From contig JADJHL010000010.1 of the NCBI GenBank assembly GCA_016707585.1, positions 1 through 64,000 of the forward strand: a stretch of 64,000 nucleotides of DNA, read 5' to 3'. Numbering within the stretch: position 1 is the stretch's first letter; the number at the start of each line of letters is the position of its first letter. Below the pieces are notes generated by a model. The model made no database searches. It was not told the DNA's origin and was given only the letters and a program-made list of their open reading frames with translations. The translations under genes were made by a program, and so were the position numbers. This stretch comes from Ignavibacteriales bacterium (GTDB lineage Bacteria; Bacteroidota; Ignavibacteria; Ignavibacteriales; Ignavibacteriaceae). Below are positions 56,737 through 64,000 of the stretch, in pieces.

Positions 56737-57442
56737 ATGAAATACTTAATTTCAATAATTGGTATACTCTCATTATTAAACGCTTGCGGACCTTCTGGTG
56801 ATTTAACCTTTAATGAATTACTGCGTGATAAATCATTTAATTCGGTAGATTTCTTTAAAAAGTAAAATATCAATATACTCGCCTTATGTGTTGACATATT
56901 CAAAGCAAAAATACCCTAATATTGAAGCCAAAGATGTTAATTTTGTTATTCTAAATCAGGTAAAAGAAAAATTGGAAGATCTTTCTGATAACCAGAATAT
57001 AATTATTGAGAATAAAAAGGCACCGGATTATTTCAAAGGTGTTAAAAATATTAAAGGTGAAGGAAAAGAATTACTTTCTAGCTCTAATTCGGATTATCTG
57101 GTGATTATTCAATATGTATTGATAGGTAGCGAAATGGAAATAAGACAAGCAATGCTAGATTGGAAAATTGATACTCCAATAGGCGAAATAGATTTATCAG
57201 GAGATGATAGGCTAAAACCAAATATTAATACTAATTCAGCAATGGATGACAAATTTAAAATAAAAAAGACTACTCAAACAGCAATTTGTTATGATATATG
57301 GGATGTTAAAAAAGGAGTTTCAGTCTATACATCTGAAGCAAGTATTGTTTTAACTGATGGAATTAACCACAAGAATCCGTACGGTTCTATTGAAAAAGTT
57401 ACGAAAGTTTTGATAAATAAAATAAGTGATACAGAGGAATAA
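56737..57442 (+). CDS. Uncharacterised lipoprotein, frameshifted near the 5' end
   Basis: ATG at 56737, after AAGGGG, starts a lipoprotein signal (MKYLISIIGILSLLNACG). The frame stops after SFNSVDFFKK; removing one A from the run at about 56857-56861 joins it to the frame giving SKISIYSPYVLTYSKQKYPN and on to 57442. The mature part is about 210 residues, with YLVIIQYVLIGSEMEIRQAM and ICYDIWDVKKGVSVYTSEAS, no domain I recognise. It resembles small outer-membrane lipoproteins of unknown role. This is the only lesion of its kind outside the first 19 kb. Confidence 0.65.
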
Positions 57443-57460
57443 TTTAACCTCACCCTTAAT

Positions 57461-57482
57461 CCCTCTCCTAAAAAGGAGAGGG
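57461..57482. repeat. 9-bp stem palindrome (CCCTCTCCT type)
   Basis: CCCTCTCCT (57461-57469) and AGGAGAGGG (57474-57482), preceded by CCTCACCCTTAAT. It matches a common Bacteroidetes/Ignavibacteria intergenic repeat style and could also act as terminator for the lipoprotein gene, though no T run follows. Confidence 0.65.
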
Positions 57483-57622
57483 AAATTTAAATCATCTTTT
57501 CTTTAATTTGGAGAAATGCAGGTATAAGGTTCAGATCTAAATAAAACTTCATCTGATAATATTCTTGATTCTCGTTGTGAATGTAATTACATTGTGCCCA
57601 CGAAAATTTATGAAAGTTTAAG

Positions 57623-57880
57623 ATGATAACTAAAGTTGTAAAAATTGGTAATTCAAGAGGAATCAGGATTCCAAAATCTGTTATTCAGGATAGTGGACTG
57701 ACTGACGACGTTGAGCTTGAAATTGGTGATGGTCAAATAATCATTAAGTCGCTTACTACTAACCGTTCAAATTGGGATTCTGCTTTTAAGAAAATGGCAA
57801 AAAATAAAGATGATGTTTTGATGGAACCTCAATCTTTATATAAAGCTACAAGCTGGGATAAAGAAGAGTGGGTGTGGTAA
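57623..57880 (+). CDS. mazE: MazE-type antitoxin (AbrB/SpoVT swapped-hairpin)
   Basis: 85 residues: an N-terminal swapped-hairpin DNA-binding domain (MITKVVKIGNSRGIRIPKSV, IQDSGLTDDVELEIGDGQII) and an acidic C-terminal tail (about 60-85, YKATSWDKEEWVW) that would block the toxin. It ends one base before the mazF ATG, the usual antitoxin-first order. It normally represses its own promoter; the 180-base gap upstream is where that operator should lie. Confidence 0.9.
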   Translation: MITKVVKIGNSRGIRIPKSVIQDSGLTDDVELEIGDGQIIIKSLTTNRSNWDSAFKKMAKNKDDVLMEPQSLYKATSWDKEEWVW

Positions 57881-58201
57881 ATGTTTTCTCGCTTTAGCGT
57901 TTATTTTGTTAATCTGGATCCAACAATCGGAAGTGAAATAAAGAAAACTAGACCTTGTGTAATAATATCCCCCAACGAAATGAACTTTAACATCTCAACT
58001 GTAATTATTGCCCCAATCACATCAAAACTTCGTAACTATCCCACTCGCATTCCTTGCAAAGTTGAAGGCAAGCAGGGACAAATCGTATTAGATCAAGTCA
58101 GAACTGTGGATAAAATAAGGTTATTTAAAAAAGTTGATACTTTAAATAAGGCAACTCAAGTAAAAGTATTAAGTGCATTAAAAGAAATGTTTGCAGAATG
58201 A
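57881..58201 (+). CDS. mazF: MazF/PemK-type endoribonuclease toxin
   Basis: 106 residues: the MazF start YFVNLDPTIGSEIKKTRPCV with catalytic Arg (in TRPCVI), SPNEMNFNISTVIIAPITSK with the active-site Thr region, GQIVLDQVRTVDKIRLF. It cleaves single-stranded mRNA at short sequences unless bound by MazE. Length and motifs are complete, so the toxin looks functional. Confidence 0.93.
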   Translation: MFSRFSVYFVNLDPTIGSEIKKTRPCVIISPNEMNFNISTVIIAPITSKLRNYPTRIPCKVEGKQGQIVLDQVRTVDKIRLFKKVDTLNKATQVKVLSALKEMFAE

Positions 58202-58413
58202 AATTGTTAATTTTCTTGGATAAATGTCAAGAATAGAATTCAAAGCTTTTTCTGGTAGTTCCATTATTCCTTCCACCATTCAAAATTAAAATAAAAGCAA
58301 AATTATTCGATTATCAACTATGATTACTTTGGTTTATCTGGATAACTGCGGATAATCCAAATTGAATATGTTTATAAACATTTGAAATATCAGTTAGAAA
58401 TAATGGAGCTTTA

Positions 58414-59817
58414 ATGAGTGAGAATACGTTTAATGTAATAGGTGGGCGAGTTCAGGTGGATATTACAGATAAGAATATGAAAGCCACAGTTAGTATAAAA
58501 GCACCAACCAATGATTCAGAACCAGAGCTGGTTTTGCAAGATGTTCTTGTTACACTAAAAGTAGCCGGTGTTAAATTCGGTATAAATGAAAAGCTAATCG
58601 GCAAGTACTTGGCCGATAAAAAGTGGGATCAATTATTTGTAGTGGCAGAAGGTGTTTATCCTACCGTAGGAAATGATGCAATCTTTGGATATAATTTTTC
58701 AACTACAAAATCACTTAAACCTCAAATTACAGATGATGGGCATATCGATTACAAAGAAATTAATGTTATTTGCAGTGCAAACAAAGATGATCTTTTAGTA
58801 AAGAAAATAGCTGCTACGCAAGGTACAAGTGGTACTGATGTTTTTGGAAATGAATTGCCCGGAAAATTTGGTAAAGATTTTAATATCACTGCCGGTGCTG
58901 GCACTTACAAAGATCCAAAAGATGCATCTATCATTAAAGCTGCATCGGATGGAATAATTACATATAATCCGAAATCGCTTATTGTGGAAGTACAAAAGCT
59001 TTATGCAATTCCCGGTTGTGTAGATTTTTCAACCGGTAACGTTCACGTAAAAAGTTCTGTGGATGTTGGCGGTGATGTAAAAACCGGATTTTCTATTACA
59101 ACACCTTATGATATTAATGTTAAAGGTAGAATAGAACACGCTGAAATTATTTGCGATGGAAATCTTAATGTAAAAGGCGGAATTGTAGGAGATGGTAAAC
59201 AAATAATTAAAGTCGGCGGAGATATTCATACAGGATATATAAGAGATCAGCATATAATTTGTCATGGCGGTGTTTATGCAGGTACAGAAATTTCAGGTTC
59301 AATAATTGAAAGTGGTGATGATGTAACACTTGTTAAACCTGATGGAAGAATTGTTGGCGGTAAGATTGTTGCGAGCAGTAAAATAGTTGCAGGTGGTGCC
59401 GGCAATAAGTACGATGTTCCAACATTGCTTGAAGTCGGAGTTAATTTTACGCATCGTGAAAAGTATTTAAAAAAATATGAAATGATAAATGAAGCACATA
59501 CTCAAGCTGAAACTATTAAAAAGAAAATTGATCTTATGGATGAGAGTTTGCCTGATCCCGGGATGAACAATGCTTATAAAGCTCTTAAAGATCAACATAA
59601 AGCCGCTATTGAACATTGGGAAAGAATGTGCGCAGACCTGAAAGAAATTGAAAAAGATTATTTTAATGTTGATAACCCGGTTGTTATGATTATGAAAACT
59701 GTTTTTAATGGTGTTACCGTAAAGATAAGACACGCAGTTTATGAAGTTAAGCAGGATATGACTCACGTTATGTTCAAACTAAACGGCGACCAAATTGAAT
59801 GTAGCCCGATTAAGTAA
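58414..59817 (+). CDS. FapA/DUF342 family protein
   Basis: 467 residues. The N-terminal DUF342 region (VLVTLKVAGVKFGINEKLIG, VAEGVYPTVGNDAIFGYNFS) is followed by a polymer-forming right-handed beta-helix (VKSSVDVGGDVKTGFSI, INVKGRIEHAEIICDGNLNV, IKVGGDIHTGYIRDQHIICH) and a coiled coil (about 345-405). Members were named for a flagellar assembly gene but are widespread in non-flagellates. No flagellar or chemotaxis gene is near, so the role here is open. It stands alone after mazEF. Confidence 0.85.
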   Translation: MSENTFNVIGGRVQVDITDKNMKATVSIKAPTNDSEPELVLQDVLVTLKVAGVKFGINEKLIGKYLADKKWDQLFVVAEGVYPTVGNDAIFGYNFSTTKSLKPQITDDGHIDYKEINVICSANKDDLLVKKIAATQGTSGTDVFGNELPGKFGKDFNITAGAGTYKDPKDASIIKAASDGIITYNPKSLIVEVQKLYAIPGCVDFSTGNVHVKSSVDVGGDVKTGFSITTPYDINVKGRIEHAEIICDGNLNVKGGIVGDGKQIIKVGGDIHTGYIRDQHIICHGGVYAGTEISGSIIESGDDVTLVKPDGRIVGGKIVASSKIVAGGAGNKYDVPTLLEVGVNFTHREKYLKKYEMINEAHTQAETIKKKIDLMDESLPDPGMNNAYKALKDQHKAAIEHWERMCADLKEIEKDYFNVDNPVVMIMKTVFNGVTVKIRHAVYEVKQDMTHVMFKLNGDQIECSPIK

Positions 59818-59938
59818 AAAATAATCAGCCTTCAAAACTTTTCTTTCCAATTATTTCCTAACTATTAAAGAATTGTGTATGTCATTCCCGTGAAAACGGA
59901 ATCTTTATCCATTTTTAGAAATACGATCTAAAGCTTCA

Positions 59939-60350
59939 GAGCCCTATTTCCGATTTTGAAAGTAACGCTCAATGATTGTGGAGTCCTATTTCTGATTTTG
60001 GAAGTACGACCCAATGACTGTGGAGCCCTATTTCGATTTTGGAAATACAACCCAATGATTGTAGAGCCCTATTTCCGATTTGGGAAGTACGACCCAATGA
60101 TTGTGGAGCCCTATTCTGAATTTCACGAATACGACTCAATGATCGTGGAGCCCTATTCTGGATTTTACGAAAGCGACCCAACGATCGTGGAGCCCTATTC
60201 TGGATTTTACGAATACGACCCAATGATCGTGGAGCCCTATTCTGGATTTTACGAAAGCGACCCAATGATTGTGGAGCCCTATTCTGGATTTTACGAAAGC
60301 GACCCAACGACTGTGGAGCTCTATTCTGAATTTTACGAACGTAATTTTGA
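59939..60350. repeat. 42-bp tandem repeat array, about 9.8 copies
   Basis: Units begin GAGCCCTATT and run to ...ATNGTG, 42 bases each (one of 41 at 60023-60063). Starts are 59939, 59981, 60023, 60064, 60106, 60148, 60190, 60232, 60274 and a partial at 60316. Units 6-9 are nearly identical and the left units diverged, as if the array grows at its right side. There are no spacers, so it is not CRISPR. Because 42 is a multiple of 3, long frames open on both strands; none has a convincing start. The left flank has a decayed GTCATTCCCGTGAAAACGGA palindrome (59881-59900). Confidence 0.9.
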
Positions 60351-60572
60351 GGATTTTAAGCCTTTCTCTTGGTTTTAGTAATGCCAATTGTTGATGTCTG
60401 TAAAACAATTGAATTCTTGATGTTTATTTTTTATACACTTAAGTTGCGGTGGGCGTAAGATAATTAGTTGTAATTTACACTGTACTAGTGCAGAATATAT
60501 TTATTAATACTAATTTAATTATATCAGGAGAGTATTAGATATTCTATTTAATAAAAATAATTGGGTGACTAA

Positions 60573-61832
60573 ATGAAATCGATTTTAACTTTCATCTCTA
60601 TAATTCTTTTTTACATCAATTTATCATTTGCACAAGAAAATCATTTAATTGACTTTGAACAGAAATTAGATTCATTATTAATTTCTGGTAATCTTAGCAA
60701 TATTGCACAAATTATTTTAGAAAATAAAAATGTGTTTAATGATTCTTCTGCATATAACAGTTTGGTAGAGCCTTATCTTTCACTTCTATTAAATATTCAA
60801 AATACTGTTGCATTCGATTCTATTAGACAAAAGAATATGTCTGAAGAGTATAATAAACTTTATAATATGTTCGATGAATCAATAGCAGGTACTGCCTCAG
60901 TTAGTGCGTATAAAAAGTTTTCAATTAATTATAATGAAAACAGAATTTCGGATGCTATAAAGTTTTATTTAATAGCTTATTATTTAAAAATAAAATATAT
61001 TCAAAAAATGCAGGATCGTTTTAATTCGGATTTTTATCAAATAAAACAGAACTTTAGCAAATCAGAATATAACTTGGTTATTATTGCAATCGAAGATATA
61101 AGACAATGGTCGAAACCTTTTTATTTCTTTCAGCAAAAAGAGGATAGCCTGAAGTATTATGAAGAAAAATCCCAAAAAAGACAAAATGAATTATTAGAAT
61201 TTAACAAAGATTATCAAGAGCAAAGTAAAGTTGAATCAGAATTTCAATTCACTATAAGTCCTCAATTGGTTTATACACCTGCGTTGAATAATATTTCCTG
61301 GTCGATAGATAATAAATACAATCCAGAAGATTTGTATATTAAAAAAATACCTTCAGCCTTTGGAGGTTGCTTTCGAATTTCCGCTGATTATAAAATAACA
61401 AATAATTTTGCAGCTGGAAGCCAGTTTAGAATGGGCTATTTTTCTTTTGGAAGTATTGTTGAACCTGGATCATTCACCATTATAAAGGTTGACCATAATT
61501 TAAAATACAATGGAATATATGCGTATGGGAGATATTATTTTCGGAATAAATTTGGTGCTCAACCATATTTAGATTTGGGATTGGGGTATGTTTCCTATGA
61601 AAGAAAGAAGATAGAAATGTTCTTAGACGATGGTCCAGAATTAGTTAATATTGCAAGCAAATCGTTTAAATCAATGCAACTACTCATAGACTTTGGAATA
61701 GATTATGTTTATAAAAATACATTGCCGTTTGTATTCGGATTTGAAATAAATGGTTATTACAATACAAAAAGGAGTGATATAAGTTCTCAGATAATATATT
61801 CAGTTAGTTTTAATCTAAGTTTTCAGATTTAA
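60573..61832 (+). CDS. Uncharacterised envelope protein with C-terminal beta-barrel-like domain
   Basis: 419 residues with a signal peptide (KSILTFISIILFYINLSFAQ). The first half is helical with no known domain (LDSLLISGNLSNIAQIILEN, repeated Lys/Glu-rich helices to about residue 220). The second half is strand-rich with amphipathic stretches (YNGIYAYGRYYFRNKFGAQP, YLDLGLGYVSYERK) and ends SVSFNLSFQI, a terminal aromatic/hydrophobic strand typical of outer-membrane barrels. Genes are not tightly linked on either side. Function unknown. Confidence 0.65.
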   Translation: MKSILTFISIILFYINLSFAQENHLIDFEQKLDSLLISGNLSNIAQIILENKNVFNDSSAYNSLVEPYLSLLLNIQNTVAFDSIRQKNMSEEYNKLYNMFDESIAGTASVSAYKKFSINYNENRISDAIKFYLIAYYLKIKYIQKMQDRFNSDFYQIKQNFSKSEYNLVIIAIEDIRQWSKPFYFFQQKEDSLKYYEEKSQKRQNELLEFNKDYQEQSKVESEFQFTISPQLVYTPALNNISWSIDNKYNPEDLYIKKIPSAFGGCFRISADYKITNNFAAGSQFRMGYFSFGSIVEPGSFTIIKVDHNLKYNGIYAYGRYYFRNKFGAQPYLDLGLGYVSYERKKIEMFLDDGPELVNIASKSFKSMQLLIDFGIDYVYKNTLPFVFGFEINGYYNTKRSDISSQIIYSVSFNLSFQI

Positions 61833-61967
61833 TTCTGATAAATTGATTCAAATCTTCTAACAAGTATCTTAAATTGGTTCAATTAAGTGATGAGTGGGAA
61901 GAAAAAAACGAACTAGAATAGGTTCGCAAAAAAAACGTAATTATTTAATCAATTAAGGCTTCACAAT

Positions 61968-62570
61968 TTGAGTAAAGACCATTTTGAATTAAAAGCAGAA
62001 AGCTATGATAGCGATGCAAACAGAGTTGGTAATGTAGATAACATTGCTAATTCTATTTTAAGCAGCATTCCGTTTAATAAAAATATGCACATAATGGATT
62101 TTGGCAGCGGTACAGGTTTGCTGTTAGAAAGAGTGGCTCCGTTTGTAAAAAAAATAACTGCTGTTGATGTTTCAGAAGCAATGACAAAACAGTTAAGTGA
62201 AAAAATAAAAAACCTGGATTGTGAAGTTGAGATTCTTCAACTGGATTTAACAAAAACAAAATTGGATATTAAGTTTGATTGTATAATTTCATCAATGACA
62301 ATGCATCATATAAAAGATATTCAATCAATGTTTAATGATTTTTATACAATGCTAAATGATAACGGCGTGCTTGCAATTGCGGATCTTGATATTGAAGATG
62401 GAACTTTTCATACGGAAGATACCGGTGTTTTTCATTTTGGATTTGATAGAAAAGAATTCCAGGACAAAGCAATTAACGCAGGATTTAAGGATGTTAAAAT
62501 TATAACAGCAAGCATTGATGAAAAACCACACGGCAAATTCCCAATATTTTTACTTACTGGTAATAAGTAA
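61968..62570 (+). CDS. Class I SAM-dependent methyltransferase
   Basis: 200 residues, UbiE/Methyltransf_11 style: IMDFGSGTGLLLERVAPFVK (SAM motif I, about residues 43-62), KITAVDVSEAMTKQL, then DCIISSMTMHHIKDIQSMFN (about 103-122). The start is TTG at 61968 with AAGG about 10 bases upstream. Substrate unknown. It is flanked by gaps of 135 and 206 bases and is probably monocistronic. Confidence 0.85.
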   Translation: MSKDHFELKAESYDSDANRVGNVDNIANSILSSIPFNKNMHIMDFGSGTGLLLERVAPFVKKITAVDVSEAMTKQLSEKIKNLDCEVEILQLDLTKTKLDIKFDCIISSMTMHHIKDIQSMFNDFYTMLNDNGVLAIADLDIEDGTFHTEDTGVFHFGFDRKEFQDKAINAGFKDVKIITASIDEKPHGKFPIFLLTGNK

Positions 62571-62589
62571 AGAAACTAATGTTAATATA

Positions 62590-62654
62590 AACCGTTAAAA
62601 CGGTTAGAAAATTTTATGCTTTCTCGTTAACCCGCGACTTAAGTCGTGGGTTAA
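62590..62654. repeat. REP-like double palindrome
   Basis: AACCGTT/AACGGTT (62590-62605) is followed by a 28-bp near-perfect palindrome TTAACCCGCGACTT/AAGTCGTGGGTTAA (62627-62654). The GACTTAAGTC core is typical of REP-like units in Bacteroidetes relatives, often associated with IS200-like REP transposases; none is in this window. Confidence 0.75.
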
Positions 62655-62776
62655 TGAAATGTAGGATGCATATTTAATGAAAACTACAGCTATTAATATT
62701 GCATAAATAATTTCCCTTAACTGCTTTATATTGCAACCCGTAAATAAAAACTCTCTTCAATAATTATTAAAAGTAC

Positions 62777-63808
62777 TTGGCAGTAAAACTATCTAACATA
62801 TTCAGTAAAGCTCAGTGGGCTATAGTTGCATCTGTATTTGTAGCAATAGTTTTAATCGGATACCTAACTTTCTTTACATCCAACCATTTTGATAAACCTT
62901 CACCATTTACATTTGAGATTAAAGACGGCGAATCGTTTACCAGCGTAACAGAAAGACTTTACGATCAAACCATTATACCAAGCAAGTTTAACTTTAAAGT
63001 AGCAGGTTTTATTTATGGAGCGCAGACAAAAGTAAAAGCCGCAAGGTATAAAATTCAAAATGATATTAGTTATTTAGATTTACTTGATTTATTTGTTAAC
63101 GGTCCCGCAGATTATTTAAGAGCAGTAAAAATAAATGATGGACAGACGATTAAATATCTTGGTGCAAAAGTTAGACGAGATGTTAAGATTGATTCTACTG
63201 CTTTTGTAAATCTTGCACACAATAAAGAGTTTATAAAATCACTAGGATTAAATGTATCATCTCTTGAAGGATACTTATTTTCTAAAACTTATAAGATGTA
63301 TGAAAACACTTCACCCGAAGAAGCTTTACAATTATTCTACAAAAGTTTTACCAATTTTTTTGATGATAAACTAAAACAAAGATCAAAAGAAGTTGGTTTA
63401 TCAGTTCATCAAGTATTAACACTTGCATCAATCATAAAAGGTGAAACAAATCTTGTAAGCGAAATGCCAACTATCTCGGCAGTTTATCATAACAGGTTAA
63501 AAATCGGTATGCGTTTGCAAGCTGATCCAACAATACAGTATTTATTGCCAGGTGGATGGAGAAGATTAACTTACCAGGATTTAAGAATTGAATCGCCGTA
63601 TAATACTTACAAGTATTCTGGTTTGCCGCCGGGACCAATTAATAATCCTGGTAAGAATGCAATAATGGCTGCACTTTATCCGGATAAGAATAATTATTTG
63701 TATTTTGTAGCAGGTGGAAATAGTGGACATAAGTTTGCTAAATCATATTCAGATCATTTAAAGAATGTTGCGCAGTATAGAAAATGGTTAAACGAACAGA
63801 ACAAGTAA
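62777..63808 (+). CDS. mltG: Endolytic murein transglycosylase MltG
   Basis: 343 residues from a TTG start: one N-terminal membrane helix (about 12-33), a LysM-like periplasmic part (FEIKDGESFTSVTERLYDQT), and the YceG domain with the catalytic Glu in TLASIIKGETNLVSEM (about residue 220), AVYHNRLKIGMRLQADPTIQ, and the closing SGLPPGPINNPGKNAIMAAL. It cuts nascent glycan strands at the inner membrane and sets their length. The next gene overlaps its last 25 bases. Confidence 0.93.
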   Translation: MAVKLSNIFSKAQWAIVASVFVAIVLIGYLTFFTSNHFDKPSPFTFEIKDGESFTSVTERLYDQTIIPSKFNFKVAGFIYGAQTKVKAARYKIQNDISYLDLLDLFVNGPADYLRAVKINDGQTIKYLGAKVRRDVKIDSTAFVNLAHNKEFIKSLGLNVSSLEGYLFSKTYKMYENTSPEEALQLFYKSFTNFFDDKLKQRSKEVGLSVHQVLTLASIIKGETNLVSEMPTISAVYHNRLKIGMRLQADPTIQYLLPGGWRRLTYQDLRIESPYNTYKYSGLPPGPINNPGKNAIMAALYPDKNNYLYFVAGGNSGHKFAKSYSDHLKNVAQYRKWLNEQNK

Positions 63809-64000
63809 TTAAAAAATATTTTTTACTCACATCAGTATTATTCTTAGCTGGATGTGCAAACCAATTGCCGCCAGGCGGGGGAGAAGTTGATAGGATTCCA
63901 CCTGAGATAATATTTTCATATCCCGATAATGAAACCACAAACTTTGAAGATGATTTTATCGAATTTGATTTTTCTGAGTATGTAGATAAACGATCATTTA
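63784..64000 (+). CDS. Ig-like-domain lipoprotein, 3' truncated by the window edge
   Basis: ATG at 63784, inside the mltG end in another frame, starts MVKRTEQVIKKYFLLTSVLF followed by the lipobox LAGC and ANQLPPGGGEVDRIPPEIIF, SYPDNETTNFEDDFIEFDF. The LPPGGGxxDxxPP pattern introduces a Big_5/Ig-like domain common in Bacteroidetes outer-membrane lipoproteins. The first 72 codons are visible. Overlap with mltG suggests co-expression. Confidence 0.75.
   Translation, partial: MVKRTEQVIKKYFLLTSVLFLAGCANQLPPGGGEVDRIPPEIIFSYPDNETTNFEDDFIEFDFSEYVDKRSF

Noticed and set aside
59939..60350. CRISPR array
   Set aside because: Units are contiguous with no unique spacers, and there are no cas genes nearby.
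59969..60408. Minus-strand repeat proteins across the 42-bp array
   Set aside because: They are open only because the unit length is a multiple of three; no ribosome site, and different frames give equally long products.

Overview
The window is AT-rich, gene-dense bacterial DNA most likely from the Ignavibacteria (Bacteroidetes/Chlorobi side). The strongest clue is a secreted protein at 12.3-14.6 kb ending in a type IX secretion (T9SS) sorting domain with the block LAQNYPNPFNPST, which is typical of Ignavibacteriales. Bacteroidetes-style lipoproteins, a TonB-type N-terminus and Na+-pump methylmalonyl-CoA decarboxylase genes agree with this. The assignment is inferred from sequence style; no marker tree was run.

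Layout. 0-16 kb (+): 3' end of ptsI, a bifunctional glucose/mannose-6-phosphate isomerase, envelope proteins (metallopeptidase/propeller/barrel, BamB-like, PEGA), prmC, dtd, two heavily broken genes (an alkaline-phosphatase-superfamily enzyme and comEC), purE, the T9SS protein, a BamD-like lipoprotein and a DUF58 protein. 16-18.4 kb: a convergent phosphohexomutase and nth. 18.4-24.8 kb: a tyrosine/homogentisate operon (HPPD, HmgA, FAH-family hydrolase, flavin reductase, acetoacetyl-CoA synthetase) that would convert tyrosine carbon to fumarate and acetoacetyl-CoA. 25.6-28.1 kb: a decay zone with a type ISP restriction enzyme remnant, palindromic repeats and head-on truncated IS256 and IS3 elements. 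28.1-37.4 kb (-): an exopolysaccharide locus with a tyrosine autokinase, an SLBB protein, two tandem paralogous beta-rich proteins of unknown function and WbpA/B/D-type UDP-GlcNAc modification enzymes. 37.7-44.3 kb: aminotransferase, TerC, and a complete-looking methylmalonyl-CoA decarboxylase operon with its epimerase. 44.6-54.6 kb (+): tRNA-Leu, tRNA-Val and the translation block thrS-infC-rpmI-rplT-pheS-pheT, then a coiled-coil protein, zapA, a probable 6S RNA, rny and coaE. 54.8-64 kb: proline dehydrogenase, tsaD, a lipoprotein, mazEF, a FapA-like protein, a 42-bp tandem repeat array, an envelope protein, a methyltransferase, mltG and the start of an Ig-like lipoprotein gene.

The most striking general property is the uneven distribution of reading-frame lesions. 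At least fifteen frameshifts or in-frame stops, mostly in short homopolymers, lie between 2.9 and 18.6 kb and are densest at 8.5-10.8 kb. About 35 genes from 19.6 kb on carry only one, apart from the IS/restriction remnant zone. This looks more like local sequence error than biology, but real decay of the 8.2-11.5 kb pair cannot be excluded. The most novel-looking items are the 42-bp array at 59.9-60.35 kb, the TonB-N/PsbP-like fusion at 24.8 kb, the paralogue pair at 31-34 kb, and an infC that appears to start with AUC.
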